From: Plasmopara viticola
Lineage: Eukaryota; Oomycota; Peronosporomycetes; Peronosporales; Peronosporaceae
Assembly: GCA_001695595.3 (NCBI GenBank)
Contig: MBPM02000134.1
Location: 59,581-123,580 of the forward strand
DNA: 64,000 nucleotides
Direction of reading: 5' to 3'
Made by a program: the position numbers and the translations under genes. This document shows, one piece after another, positions 35,322-47,436 of this stretch; the stretch's first letter is position 1, and the number at the start of each line of letters is the position of its first letter. The notes below the pieces were generated by a model that did not search any database, was not told the DNA's origin, and worked only from the letters and a program-made list of their open reading frames with translations.

Positions 35322-36548
35322 CTATTTCTTCAAATGTTTGCGCTTAATCTTGTCTATCCAATTTAGCTGATTAAGCGTCACCTGTCCATTTAGCGAATGC
35401 ACAACCAGCCGTGGTCTCTGCACCTTCGTTTCATCCTGCTCCTCACTTTCCTTGATAAAAAAAGACGTGCGCATGGCATCAACCTTGGCGCTATCCACAT
35501 TGATCTTGCCCGTCGATCTTGCCGCTTCATCCTTTGCTGTCTCTTGGGCACAGAGTTCGCCAGTAAACACAACATAGTCGTGATCAAGCTGATCCGTCAC
35601 ACTGCTCTCAAATGCACAGTCTTGTCCAATGTGTACTTGTACGCCATGAAGTTCCACATCAATTGAGGCTGCTGGTTCAAGCGACACCTGCACATTTCCA
35701 CCCACTAGAATACTATTGGCCACTTGAGTCGTCCATGAATCAAAGTGTGCCACAACGTTGCAAGAAGGGCCAGTGTCCTCGACATCGATTGCACCCGTCA
35801 CACTATCGACCTCGACACTATCGAGTCCCTCACTTGACACGCGGAGATACCCATGGACGTTACCAAGACGAAGGTTCGACCTGTTCGATGGATTCGTCGA
35901 CACAATACTGCACGTCGAAGCGTAAATCGCCCCAAACGTAGAGCAAGACGCTTCTCCTTTGCCTAGTTTCACCTCTGCTCTTTCCGCCATCAATCGTTGA
36001 CACGCGACACTCTCTGTGGCTTCCAATGATACTGTCTCCCCTTCCACAAGCGTCAAGACGTCAATCTTGCCACCATTCGTCTTTAAAGTCACGGCAGCGC
36101 CGCGGACTTTATCGACCTCAATGTCTCCACGCCCCACGACTACCTTCACGTCACCTTCAATCTTGTCCTGAATTCTCACGCGTCCATTGGCTACTGCCAC
36201 ATTCAGCGCTGCTGTATACGGGACCAGCAGCTGTACATGAGCGTCTTCCTTCCCCTTCTTCGCAATATGGACGCTCGTAGCCTGCATTGCATTGCGTACC
36301 CTTCCTTCATCAATCGTAAACATTCGCTCAATGTCCATGAACTTGTCTGGTGTGACGATGCGTAAAGCAAAGTCGTCCGAGCTCAAGACGGGCACAACGT
36401 CAACAGTTGTACATGCCACGTCACTGGCTTGAAAATGCACGTGACTTTGATGTGATAAATGCGAGAGCGAAAGAGCGACGGAAGCGCGCGCGCTCGAGAA
36501 TAGCCGCCGCGCGTTGCGCTGGCCGAACGGCCGACGTACCACAAACAT
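35322..36548 (-). CDS. FAM185A/DUF4097-like protein, probably mitochondrial
   Basis: A frame of 408 codons. The N-terminus (MFVVRRPFGQRNARRLFSSARA) is Arg/Ser-rich without acids, a classic mitochondrial presequence. The body is made of repeated short beta strands with regular turns (VKVVVGRGDIEVDKVRGAAVTLKTNGGKIDV, LRLGNVHGYLRVSSEGLDSVEVDSVTGAIDVED), the pattern of the DUF4097 beta-helix found in FAM185A. No catalytic residues are apparent. The cellular role of this family is not established. It shares a 114-bp divergent promoter region with eIF3i. Confidence 0.8.
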   Translation of the reverse strand: MFVVRRPFGQRNARRLFSSARASVALSLSHLSHQSHVHFQASDVACTTVDVVPVLSSDDFALRIVTPDKFMDIERMFTIDEGRVRNAMQATSVHIAKKGKEDAHVQLLVPYTAALNVAVANGRVRIQDKIEGDVKVVVGRGDIEVDKVRGAAVTLKTNGGKIDVLTLVEGETVSLEATESVACQRLMAERAEVKLGKGEASCSTFGAIYASTCSIVSTNPSNRSNLRLGNVHGYLRVSSEGLDSVEVDSVTGAIDVEDTGPSCNVVAHFDSWTTQVANSILVGGNVQVSLEPAASIDVELHGVQVHIGQDCAFESSVTDQLDHDYVVFTGELCAQETAKDEAARSTGKINVDSAKVDAMRTSFFIKESEEQDETKVQRPRLVVHSLNGQVTLNQLNWIDKIKRKHLKK

Positions 36549-36662
36549 TCAGGTCGCGGATCGAGTGCCATTAAAGCGGTACAATTGGATATGATATACC
36601 GTAGGTTTTGGGCTACTGGTGGTTAATCGTCTCCATTTCTAAAAGCTCTGACTTGTCTCGAC
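36549..36662. promoter_or_regulatory. Divergent promoter region, FAM185A-like / eIF3i
   Basis: Only 114 bp separate the two start codons, so both promoters must overlap here. CTCCATTTCT just before the eIF3i start resembles the pyrimidine-rich oomycete initiator area. Confidence 0.5.
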
Positions 36663-37646
36663 ATGCGTCCGATCTTACTTAAAGGCCACTCGCGGTCGCT
36701 GACTATGATCAAGTACAACCGCGAGGGCGATCTCCTCTTTTCGTGTGCCAAAGACCATACCCCCAATCTCTGGTACAGTGACACAGGCGAGCGAATCGGC
36801 ACATATGTGGGCCACTCGGGTGCTGTCTGGGCCTGCGACGTAAGCTACCACTCGGAACGTCTGCTTACAGCTGCAGCTGATGCTACTGTCAAGCTCTGGG
36901 ACGTTCAAACGGGCAAAGAGCTCTTTTCCTTCCCGCACACGGGCCCTGCGCGTAGTGTCAACTTTAGCACGGGCGACAAGTTTTTCGTATCGGTGGCTGA
37001 CAAGTTTTCCGACCGCCCGGCCGCCGTATATGTCTATGCGCTGGCCAAGGATCTAATGCATCAGAGTGCCGAGCCCATATTGTCGATTACGAAACATGGG
37101 CATGAAGGACGTATCACGGGTGCGTACTGGATGCCTTTGAACAAGGCCATTCTGACTACAGGTGGAGACGGCACCATTAAGCTCTTTGACCCCAAGACAG
37201 GGGAGCTCCTCGAGAGCCACACGATTCATACGGGTGAGATTACAAATGTAGCCTTTAACAAGAGCAAGACGTTGGCGATCACGTCATCCAAGGACAATAC
37301 GGCCAAGCTAGTGGATGTTGAGACGCTCAAGGTATTGAAAGTGTACGAAACGGACCGTCCCGTGAACTCGGCCGCCATTTCACCCATCAAAGAGCATGTC
37401 GTCTTGGGGGGTGGGCAAGAAGCGATGAGTGTGACGACCACATCTGGTCGCGTGGGCAAGTTTGAAGCCCGTTTCTTCCACATGGTGTTTCAAGAAGAAT
37501 TTGGTCGGGTCAAAGGCCACTTTGGACCCATCAACACGATTGCGTTTCATCCGAATGGCAAGAGTTATGCTTCGGGGGCGGAGGACGGTTATGTGCGGCT
37601 ACACCACTTTGACAATGACTATCTGAAGCTTGATATAAACCAGTAA
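36663..37646 (+). CDS. EIF3I: Translation initiation factor eIF3 subunit I (WD40)
   Basis: 327 codons, the usual length of eIF3i/TIF34, a subunit of the eIF3 complex on the 40S ribosome. Seven WD40 blades are visible: MRPILLKGHSRSLTMIKYN and LFSCAKDHTPNLWYSDTGERIGTY (blade 1); GHSGAVWACDVS and LLTAAADATVKLWDVQTG (blade 2); ITGAYWMPLNKAILTTGGDGTIKLFDPKTG; LAITSSKDNTAKLVDVETLK; HVVLGGGQEAMSVTTTSGRVGKFEARFFHM; and GHFGPINTIAFHPNGKSYASGAEDGYVRLHHFD as the closing blade. The MRPILLKGH start and the VTTTSxRxGKFEARFFH passage are diagnostic for the family. The gene is intact and intronless. Confidence 0.97.
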   Translation: MRPILLKGHSRSLTMIKYNREGDLLFSCAKDHTPNLWYSDTGERIGTYVGHSGAVWACDVSYHSERLLTAAADATVKLWDVQTGKELFSFPHTGPARSVNFSTGDKFFVSVADKFSDRPAAVYVYALAKDLMHQSAEPILSITKHGHEGRITGAYWMPLNKAILTTGGDGTIKLFDPKTGELLESHTIHTGEITNVAFNKSKTLAITSSKDNTAKLVDVETLKVLKVYETDRPVNSAAISPIKEHVVLGGGQEAMSVTTTSGRVGKFEARFFHMVFQEEFGRVKGHFGPINTIAFHPNGKSYASGAEDGYVRLHHFDNDYLKLDINQ

Positions 37647-37963
37647 GAAAGGCAGACAAAGGTGCTAATGCAACTTTACTTTAATGCTAAAATTTAGGTG
37701 TGGGTAAATACAGTGTCCTGTACGGTTGTTTTTATGTACTGATTTTAGATCAAGTTTGCAGGTGTAGGCTAAATTAGGCCATAAAGTGTCTTATACCCTG
37801 CCTCGAGTCCAGTACTCCGACAAGTTTTGGAGGGTACCACATGCTTACGTCAATTATGAAGCGTTCTTCGAGGAATTCAACGAGTTTCCCTCGTTTAATA
37901 AAGACGATTTGCCACTTTGCAATTATCCGGCACTAAAGTTTTCCCATTTCAATTACAAGAACA

Positions 37964-39163
37964 ATGGAGGAGGCCATGCACTTTTTGGACGGGCTCAAGG
38001 ACAAGTACTTGCATCAGGTTGAGCAAGCAATGTACGTAAAAATCTTAATGATGAAACCTTATTTGTTGGACTGATGACGTTTTGATTTAAGTGAGGACTG
38101 GGATTACCAGGACTTTTCACCCGATAAACGATGTGCGCTTCTTGAACACGATGAGGAACAGAGTGCTCGCGATGGGGATGACACCCATTCTTCTTGTGCA
38201 ACTCCCGTCTTAAAGCGAAATTCGTGGTTGGGTTTATCACCCGATGTCAAGTTTGAAAAGTAAGTTGCGAGGATCTTTGTTTTCAAATCGGCGAATCATT
38301 AAGATGATGCTTGAAGCAGTTCTGTTTGTGATCAAGAGGCGGTACACAATTCCAACTTTGAAACCAGATTGGTAACACTTTGCACGCCACCCGGTGGAAT
38401 CAATGGCCTTCCAGGTGCTAAAAGTGTTCAGCACTTCCTTGCTCATCTTCCTTGCGTCGACGCCGCTCATCTGACGGCTGCGTTTGCTGCTCGCTTGCAA
38501 GACGATCATGGTCAGCGACCGTGGCAAGTGCGTGCAAAAGCGCTTCTATTAATGCAAATGCTCGTAGAGATCAAACCATTCGCCGAGCAATACACGTGCG
38601 TTTTTGCGGAAAACGCAAGGCTCCTGCAGCGTCTTGAGTTTCTCCGCTTAAACTCTCCAAACCACGTGGTACGGGAAGGTGCACGCAAACTACTTTCACT
38701 CATTCGTTCAAACGGTACGAACGCAGCGCTGATTCCGAAAGAAAGCCCAACCAAGCCACACGTTCGGAGCGAGCAAAAGAAGAGTGGCAAGTCAGTCACA
38801 ACGTCAGAGGTCTCAAAGCTTCGCCTGTCTCCAGGAAAAGTGGCGGTGAACAAGGTTTTTCGACCGGAACCCATGACGGTTAGCACGTCACTGGATGATC
38901 AGAGTTTGAGACCTCCTATCGTCATGAGTCCCAAGGTCTCACAAGCCATCCAGGCTTCGTGGAGACGCCGAAAGAGCGAAACGCAATTGGAGCAAGACAA
39001 GAGCATGCCGGTTCAAACGCCTTCTACGCTTGACGAGGACAGAAAAGCACGAAAGTATGCAATGGCGACTCAAATTGGACAAAGGACTTGCCAGTCTTCG
39101 ATCCATTTCTCAAACGAAAGAATGGACAGCAAAAGACTCAGTGCGTTTTCATTCGTTCAGTAA
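37964..39163 (+). CDS. ENTH/VHS-like helical protein, two introns
   Basis: The start is at 37964 (MEEAMHFLDGLKDKYLHQVEQA). Two 60-nt introns (38032-38091 with GTACGT..TTAAG; 38260-38319 with GTAAGT..GCAG) join three exons into 359 codons. Splicing yields AIEDWDYQDFSPDKR and then FENSVCDQEAVHNSNFETRLVTLCTPPGG in a single frame. The region WQVRAKALLLMQMLVEIKPFAEQYTCVFAENARLLQRLEFLRLNSPNHVVREGARKLLSLI is an all-helical repeat close to the VHS/ENTH/tepsin type used in vesicle-coat adaptors. The C-terminal 150 residues are basic, Ser/Pro-rich and disordered. The domain assignment is tentative. A separate open frame at 37786-38022 overlaps exon 1 in another frame and is probably 5' UTR. The gene starts about 320 bp after eIF3i. 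Confidence 0.6.
38032..38091 (+). other. Intron 1 of ENTH/VHS-like gene
   Basis: GTACGT donor, TTAAG acceptor; CTGATGAC upstream of the acceptor is a plausible branch site. Exactly 60 nt. Confidence 0.65.
38260..38319 (+). other. Intron 2 of ENTH/VHS-like gene
   Basis: GTAAGT donor and GCAG acceptor, 60 nt, phase preserved. Confidence 0.7.
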
Positions 39164-39711
39164 AGCGCTGAATTGAGATTTTGGAAATAATAACTAGCAC
39201 CCTTTTAAAATATATCACGATACGAAAAGGTGGAATTTAATAGATAATAAAGATGTAAGAAGGCGGGTAAATACTCAAGCACGTGTGCCGCATACGTATG
39301 TAAATTTGGATCAGATCTTCGAAGCACGAGCTTATTCTAAGCGTAGGACTTAAATGTTGTTGCCCAAAAAGCAGCACAACAAGTCTGCCGCCAATGCCGT
39401 GGCCATTGATTGTCCACATGATTGGCAAAGAAGCTGGAAGCACCGAATTTCAAGTGTGTGGTGGCTTGAGCTAAACGCAACCATAAAACTAGCTCGGTTG
39501 TAGACTTTAAAGCGACACAAGTACTAATATGTACAAGAGCAAGCTTGAGTAAAAGCTCGAGGTTTGCTTCAAACTCGAAATTAGGAATTTTTATTGTTAA
39601 TCAAAGACTTGATTCGGCAAGCGCAATGTGAGACTAAGATTCGGAAGCTGTTGAATCATACCCTCGAAGCTTTAGCCCTGCCTTAAAGTCTACGGAATCA
39701 TCCCGACGTTC

Positions 39712-40933
39712 TTGATGCCATTAAGCTTCTTTGGTCGTCGAGCTTCCGCGAGACGAAGTGGGTTGTATCAACCAGCAAGGCTACTTGTCTTGAATCGGAC
39801 GATGCTTGGAACCCATGCAACGAAGCAACGTGTCCAGTATCTGGAGAAAATGGTTCAAAAAGATTGGATGCGAGATAGTAATGGCGAACCGGTCATGAGT
39901 TTTGCCTCTTTTTTCGATGGTGTCTTTGAACTTGCGGATCTTTGGTGTGAGACCATTGATGTGGAAGAATACGTGGCGTTTTTTTTCGAACGCTTGTGTT
40001 TAAAATGACCTGCATCCATCGTAATGTAAAAGGCGAATGGAGCAATGGGAAACGGTTGCTGCGGTCTTTGAAGAAGATCACAGCGGGTGATCGTGAGCAC
40101 ATTTCTTCTACTTTAAAAAAGAGGAGAACGATCAAAGAGGAAGAGGTTCCGAGTACATAAGTGTCTGTACTCCCAGGTATGACATTCGCCATGCAAGCAT
40201 TGCATGCGATGCCTCTATTGAGCAGTGCTTTAATATTTGTACAAACTCTACGTGAGGAAGATGTAACACTTGAACGTAATTATGGATTGAACGACTTTCT
40301 CGACGACGACCGAGCTGTGAAGGAATCATTAATTACTCGTCTTTCTGCGGCTTCTGCGAAAGCACAAGCGGTGAGACCTAGCGGACATGGAGATGATGGT
40401 ATATTTGACTCGTAAGGAAAAATAGGTAATACTATACTGCTAGAGACATGGGCTAAATTCTTATAGTGAGGTAGCAAACCTTCTAAATAGGTCCCGAACT
40501 TTGGTATTATCACTAAAGGGAGGTTTTAATTTTGAGCAATTTCGGGGCACCCGAGCTTCAAGCTGTGGATGTGAATACACTATCGACCGCTGAAATTCTT
40601 CATGTGGCTACGCATAGTAGCGGACACGTAGCTTTATGGTCGCTTTCATCGAAAAGTCCGTCAAAAGGCGTTGAAAAGCTCGACGGTGGATCTTATGCAA
40701 GTGCAAGAAACGACGAAGAGATCTTGCTTGACGTTTCTCAAAGTTTAAAACAACTACATGGTGGTGACGATGGAGCGGACGCGCAGGCATCTCAGGAGGC
40801 TCAGCTGCTGTCTTACTTACCACACGGTAGAGTTCAAAACAACGTGGTGCTCATGGATTTGCCAATATTACAGGATCCATTCGCCATTACTGTTAAGAGA
40901 TGGCGAGTCTCTACTTCATATGATAGATACTAA
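39712..40933 (+). pseudogene. Decayed gene, family not recognised
   Basis: Four plus-strand segments read as parts of one protein: 39712-40008 (QRVQYLEKMVQKDWMRD, then FASFFDGVFELADLWCETIDVEEYVAFFF); then about 40009-40157 in a different frame (HRNVKGEWSNGKRLLRSLKK) after a frameshift near 39990; a TAA at 40158-40160; then 40161-40415 in the same frame (LREEDVTLERNYGLNDFLDDD); then 40532-40933 in a third frame. Segment 1 looks like the repeated acidic helical module of large structural or cilia-linked proteins, but I cannot name it. The disruptions are too many for sequencing error alone, though introns cannot be excluded for the last join. Likely dead. Confidence 0.5.
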
Positions 40934-41687
40934 CAATTGTTACCAGAGAGAGATTATCACCAATGAGGTGCCTAGGAGCTATAATTTCATTAGTCTACGA
41001 AAACCATGCTTTTACCACAAAATCTTGGCTTCATGTTGCCTGTCAATTTTTGTCCGAAGAGTCCTGTCACAAATGTTACTACAACCAACCACCTGCCAAA
41101 TAACAAACAGGCGTCAATCTTAAAAAGCTGTAGAAAAGCCTCCTTCACCGATGATAACGCAGCCAATACTCTACCGTTCCACCCCACTTCTGCCAACACA
41201 CACCGAGTTTTTTTATTTTTCTCGATCTATTCTTCGCTCTAATACATACCTTACGTCCGACCCAACCAACTCGCACTTACGAGCTGATTGCGCACAATTG
41301 TTGCGCCTGTCGTGAGTGTCTCGACTCAATCCGGACAATGCTAAATTCTCGAGCGTAATTTTTTCGGCGATGCCTTCCTGCTCACATCACTTTGGCTGCT
41401 TATTACTTTTTGCATTACTCATAACGTTCAGTTCATGTCACGGCTCGTGATTGGACACAGCTAACGTCTTGCGAACTCGGCATGGTGGTACAGCTTGCCT
41501 CCTAGCAGCCAGTTCCATTGTACACTACAGAACTGTCGCGTCTATCTCGTCGGTATAGGCGGACCAAAAAAAAAAGCCATCTGACCTTTCTTGTGTGTAA
41601 CTATCTATTAAAAAGCAAGTCGTTTTTAATACTAATTATACATGCTGAACTTTGTCTAACAAAAAAGAAACTTCCTGAGACGGCGTC
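40934..41687. other. Intergenic, nothing supported
   Basis: Overlapping short frames with no motif; probably includes the 3' UTR of the START gene. Confidence 0.45.
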
Positions 41688-42512
41688 TCATGCGTGCAAT
41701 GTGATCTCTCGAATCTTTTCGACAAGTTTGATCGGCGCAGAAAGACCGAGGTAACGCACGACCATAGCTGGCAAATTGCCGCCGAGATCCATATGAGCGA
41801 CGACACTCATCTCACACGTGTTGGGGTCGGTGGGATGGGGCGTCACCACGTACCCAGAGATCAAAATTGTCGCACGAACGTAACCCTTGCATTGCGGCAC
41901 ATCCTCAACTGAGCGCGTCGCAATGAGGATCCGTCCGCTCCCTTCTTCGCGGTACGTAGACACGACCGAAAAGTCGCGAGCCGCCGTAAACATGATGGGC
42001 TTCGCAGTCACGTGGCGCACTTCCGATGCGTCACTCAATTTCGCCACCACCTTGACCTCTTTTGTCATGTCATCGAATTTAGGGACCATTTCGTTGCGCA
42101 TCAGAGTGTGTGCGGCTTTGCTTGCGCTCACATTGAGCGTACCCGTAGTCTTCATAGTGTACCACTCGCTGCCCTTCCCCGCTACTTCGCCATAAACGAC
42201 TTGGATACCTTTGTTGCTTGGTCCTTGACGCCACCCATTCGGGAGCACGTCCGCGCCCTCGTAGCGCGTCAACAACGAGCGAATGCTGTCTTCTTCAAAG
42301 GCCACAATATTGACGCGCACGGAGGCAATAGGCGCCGGAATGGAAAAGGTGACAGCAGACTCGGGCTCGCACACGGGCGTCTCGGGAGGGGCGCCGTGCT
42401 TGGTCTCCACGCCACCGCGCGTGATCTCTACCGTGCTTTCAAACGCCATCGGACAGTCCGTGTCTTTGTAATGGGATGCTCGGCGCAAATTCGACGATGA
42501 CAAGAATCGCAC
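41688..42512 (-). CDS. START-domain lipid-transfer-type protein
   Basis: 274 codons in one frame. Residues of about 75-270 form a START domain: SIRSLLTRYEGADVLPNGW, GIQVVYGEVAGKGSEWYTMKTTGTLNVSASKAAHTLM, the middle VVAKLSDASEVRHVTAKPIMFTAARDFSVVSTYR, and the closing GYVRATILISGYVVTPHPTDPNTCEMSVVAHMDLGGNLPAMVV and amphipathic helix. START domains hold a lipid in an internal cavity. The family is common in oomycetes. The N-terminal 75 residues are polar, with no signal peptide. A second Met (MAFESTVEI, about residue 22) may be the true start. No transmembrane helix is present, so it is likely cytosolic. Confidence 0.85.
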   Translation of the reverse strand: MRFLSSSNLRRASHYKDTDCPMAFESTVEITRGGVETKHGAPPETPVCEPESAVTFSIPAPIASVRVNIVAFEEDSIRSLLTRYEGADVLPNGWRQGPSNKGIQVVYGEVAGKGSEWYTMKTTGTLNVSASKAAHTLMRNEMVPKFDDMTKEVKVVAKLSDASEVRHVTAKPIMFTAARDFSVVSTYREEGSGRILIATRSVEDVPQCKGYVRATILISGYVVTPHPTDPNTCEMSVVAHMDLGGNLPAMVVRYLGLSAPIKLVEKIREITLHA

Positions 42513-45500
42513 GCAGTCTCACGGGTATTTCTATCCGCCCACTTATGCGATATGGTAGAGGATTACGCAATAGACCCGGTTGCCAAGTGGGACCAAAGAA
42601 TTCTGAACATGCGGGAGATACGACGTTGGGAATCTATTAGTAACGGGTGCACTGGAAAGGCCATGGTACTTAATTTACAGGCTATCGGAAATTAAAGGAA
42701 AGTTGTCGACTCATTGCAAAATTGAAACTTTGAGCGGCTATAAATAAATTACCAGAAAAAGAAGCAACCATGGCGCAACGTCCAGCACCACAATAGTTGG
42801 CTTTGTGTGTGCTAAAGCTTGTTCAATGTGGGAGGGATGAGACACTATTTTATGATACACAGGGTGGCCTCCTTAGTTGAAAGCTCGAGCCTTTGGCAAA
42901 TCAAAACTGATTCAGTAGATTCAAGTAAGAGCATTCACCAATCGCATAGCGCTAATTAGACCCTACCTTTAATGGTCCTGCGCTTTTTACGATCTAGATA
43001 ATAATGATAACTAGCCGCAGTGCAATCTTTTGTAAAATTCAAATTGTGCTGTGCTGACAGGGCACGGGTATACGTGTAAAAGATCACGGAATGTACTTGT
43101 GGGCACAATCCTTTTCGGGAATTGTCCATGCCCAATGATTGTGATTGTGTATTCGCAAGGCGATAAGTCCAGCAAGAACGCGACGAAGAGACGATGCTAA
43201 GCTTGTCGACCCACTATCATGGGGCTTAAACTATTGGTTAAGTAATGGGTGTAATTATATTGCACAATATTTACCCTATGTTTTGTATGCAATAGATTTT
43301 GACTATGTGTACCTTAAAATACTTCAGTAATCAAGCCGGTTTAAATATTGAGTGGGTGCTTACCTCTTTCTGTCGAATGCTACACTAAGACTTGATCGAT
43401 AGTAGTTAAGGCTGTCAATCATTTTTTGTCCAAAATGTCGATTTGGTCATCACGACGACAAAATCGGTAACAAAGAAGGCTACCAGAGCTGGCTGGGTCA
43501 ATTTAATTGACGATCAGAGCCCCGATAACGGTTGCTTTGGCGTTTAAAGGGGCCTTTGCATTAAAGCCGGTATCTACGCCTACGCCTAAAGCTGCATTTA
43601 TAAAAACATTGTGTCTGCTATCAAGGCTACGCCTACCACAAAAGCTGCTCCTGTCCCGTGGAAGGCAAGCTTTGGTAAATTTGCCCGCCATAGAGCCGCT
43701 CAGACAAGGAAGGCTCTGAAAGAACGCTTTGGTGGAGAATGCGCGTTTGTCGCTCTGTCTCTCTCGCACTTTTGCCTTTGGGTGATGATTGTGATGAAAA
43801 GCGCCTCGTGCACTCTAGTGAACACTCGCCTGGTTATTTGCTCACCGGAGCTGCGAAGAAGCCAATGACATCGCTATTAAAAAGACATGATCGCCTGGTC
43901 CCCTTAAGGTCTTAGACTTAAGGACATACTTATCGATCACGCAAAAGACTTCACCCAGATAAAGAGGTAAGTCCATATTCTTACCTTTACTGATGGCGTC
44001 ACCGAAGTCTAGGGGACGAGGAGGAAGGGGCGGGATGAATGACGACAATCAACGATGCATTGCTAGAGTTAGACCGGTGGCTGAAGTCATCAATGCAGTG
44101 GTCGAGCGGCTATGTGACTCGCAACAGTCCAAGTCGCCGTCTCGTGAAATTATCTGGACAGCAGGTTTGACGAAAAAGATTGGCATTACTTGTACAAATC
44201 TCTTCCAATTTGCGGAATTGTGAGTAGTGTGCAAATCTGCCCAAACTCGTAGCGTTAATCCCCCGTCGTCATTAAACTACTCTATTAACTCTCCTTCATG
44301 GTTAGCGGAGTAATTCCACTCATCATCGCAGATATACCACACCGCAGCTGCCATCTCTGGCAATAAAGTACATGACCTTTATCGAAATCGATCTATGGTC
44401 GCCTTCTCTAGTGTATCGACCGTCAAACGACGTTAACGATTACGGGTCGATCTGAAAAACAAAAAAGATACACCTATAATAATTCGGCTTTATTGTCAGA
44501 AGTGTCGTTGTCTTCAGTTGACTTGTATTCGCAAAAGTTGTATCTCTTGCTGCGAGACTCGAGGAGACTCAATGAGTGATGATTTAATCAGAAACACGAC
44601 ATACACGAAAAGTAACTGGTTAGTCTAGTAAGGATGGCATACGTGGAAGAAGAAGCAGTCTGGGAATAACATATCTCAGAGCACGTGCTGGAGAGCGCAA
44701 GACTAGAAAGCTTGCAATTTCTTGGCACGACCTGTACCTTTATATCAGCCAAGTCGTGGAGATTGGGATAAGTTGCGTCGGTTAAGCGGTCAGTAGGTCT
44801 CTTAAAATAGACTTGTGGTCGCGGTAGTCTCCGTATGCTGATAAATTGCGGAAAGTGCCTACAAAAAAAGAGTCGATCATATGCGCTTGTTATTCCCAAT
44901 ACATCCACTTAAACTGTAACATTTGCACGCGTGTCTGATAACACAGCGACATACTAACCCCAAATGTAAGCAAGGCTTTCAAAGCCGGTAAGCTCTCATA
45001 AACAGCTAGCGGACTCAAAGGCAGCAGAGTAATTACCTATCTTCACCCCACATAGCATGATTAACACTTTATATCGCAAATATTACCTCCGATCGCTCTA
45101 TTTTAAAATGCTAATGTCAATTGAAGAGCATGACTTAACAAGACAGCGCATCCAGGCATATTATTTTGGCGTGTATAAATTTGGCTAATTACCATGGGCA
45201 GCACCACGGTCGAATGCTTTTGAAATAGCACTTAAATCACATATTCAATCTTAACGACAAGCAATGTGGCTTAAGCTCGGATGAGATCGAAGATTTGTGT
45301 TCGACGTTTATGCACCTATCAGTGTAGTAGGAGCAATCCAAGTGTCAATCTTACTACTTCTCAAAGGCAGCAATCTCGATAGTGAAGCGAATTTTAATCG
45401 GAAATCCAATTCCACAAAAGCTGTACAGCCCCGTAGCAGAACGCATGCAAGTGCCATCAATTGTTGGGCATGTTGTTGGGCAGCACTAATATCAAATTGG

Positions 45501-47436
45501 TACAAGCGATACACACTTTCTCATTTAATTCGATATAAGACTAATCGTGTCCAGATCTTCTTTAAACAAGCACCAGCACTTGCGAGAGCCAACCGTATGC
45601 TTCGGTCATATCGACATATAAATATAAATTGTGGAGCAAGATGATGAATATAGTGAGATTAATCGCAGCTTTCGATGAATTTTGAAGTATTGTTAAGGTA
45701 CTGAGCTAAGTCAATCTTGGGTTCAAAGTCATGCATGCATATGCATTAAAAGCATAGATTAAATTCTTTACATAAGCCACCGAACCAGTGAACAACCATC
45801 TACGTTAAATTGTAGTCGCTTTCGAAGACATTCAATCAGTCGAGCTTAGCAAAAAAGGTCACCTTTATGTATACTTATATCACTCAAAAATCTTTTTATT
45901 ATACCCCACCAATAGCTATCGATTGATTGGAACAATAGAGATTATGACAAAGTTAACCTTCAGCAGAATCTGTACATAGCATTTAATCTTTACGCTCAGT
46001 GGCCTTATCATAGAATGAACAACGCTGCGTTTATCAACTTCTTAATTATTAAAGACTTTTACAGCCATGACGAATTACACTTTGTTTTCCTGTTTGAATA
46101 GCGACTAAAAATAATCACCGTATCAGTAGCAATTTAGCTATGGCTTAAAATCATCGTCTTTAGCTTTAAGTGGCGAAATATTGAGAAAAGTTTCATATTC
46201 AGACTAGTAAGAGAAGTTTTTAATCTGAACGAGACTCTCGCTGCTGTAATTTTATCGAGCGAACAGGTGACTGTTGGACTATATTAAGGAATGACGCTTT
46301 TGTTCAACACACGGTGGTGTATCTGGAAAAGCGAATGTGATTATTCGCCGAACTTATTGCGACAATTCATTTGGGTTCTAGTTAGAAATTTTTCAAATGG
46401 GCAAATGCACGAGTACAATGCTTTGAAATGAGCATCAAAAACTTTTCCCACTACTCAAAGAAGCACCGTAGATTATCGTTATATTGATAAGTTCTTGAGC
46501 TTATTAGCAAGCAAGCTGCATCTCATAATTACTTTTGATCTGTATAGCTACAAAATGAATCCACAATTTGATTTTTACCAATCTTTCGACCGCTAATTAA
46601 CATCCAGGCACTTTTTTATTAGGTTAAAGAGGCTACTTTATAGACATTTGATCACAGAGTCCTTACCTCAGTAATACCGATTCTCGACGGACCTGTACTT
46701 CAGATATTACATCGAGGTCGCAACACAAGGTATCGCCCTTGTTCCGGATATAAATAAAAATATCAGTGGCCTTGACAGCTTTGAGCTGTAGACGCTAATC
46801 TATTGATGACTCCACCATTAAAGCTCCCCGTAATATTTAGCTGGTACTGCGCCCGGTGAGCGCTCCCAAGCAAAGAACTCGCCCTTCATTGTAGCAGACA
46901 GATCACATAAATCAATACTTTTTTTGGTAGCCGGAACCGTCGAAAGATTATAAGTTTGACGAACGCAGACGCATTACCCGCTACAGCCGCAATTTAATAA
47001 GAGATTGAAACTGCCGCAGCAAGCAAGTGTTTCATTGGAACGAAACAACAAACCGAAAACGTTCTTAAGGTTGGTGAAGCTCAATTAATTGTATGCGGAA
47101 GCACGAAAAACGCGAAATAACTATCATATGCGAACTTGATTTCTTCTTTTATTTCGATGGCAGCTGCACGAGAATGCTTGCTTTTACCGGATCAAATGCC
47201 ACGCTTGTTCTGGAGCCGGCATGTCTATATCGTACTCTCACAAGCATTAATTAGCTTTTTAAGACCGGAGAATGTCAAGTTCACAATTCTGCTTTAACGA
47301 ACATGTTGCTTGTCTCGCACTCGGTTTCTTTATATTCGCTCATGTTTCATGCCTAAAAAAGACCGTCTACCTACTTTATCGTCTTAGCAATCATTCTCTG
47401 GACTTTTCAGTTTCACTCTCTTCTCGAGTACTAGAG
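42513..47436. other. Gene-poor AT-rich stretch
   Basis: Frames are below 130 codons. The stretch 43500-44230 is slightly more GC-rich and reads as mixed-frame decayed peptide (for example MASPKSRGRGGRGGMNDDNQ at 43993), not identified. Confidence 0.45.

Noticed and set aside
37786..38022. 78-codon plus frame before the ENTH/VHS-like gene, with YSDKFW reminiscent of CKS1
   Set aside because: Only a few residues match; it overlaps exon 1 in another frame and lacks the rest of the CKS fold.
43500..44230. GC-richer block that might be a gene
   Set aside because: All frames short and mixed; no motif recognised.
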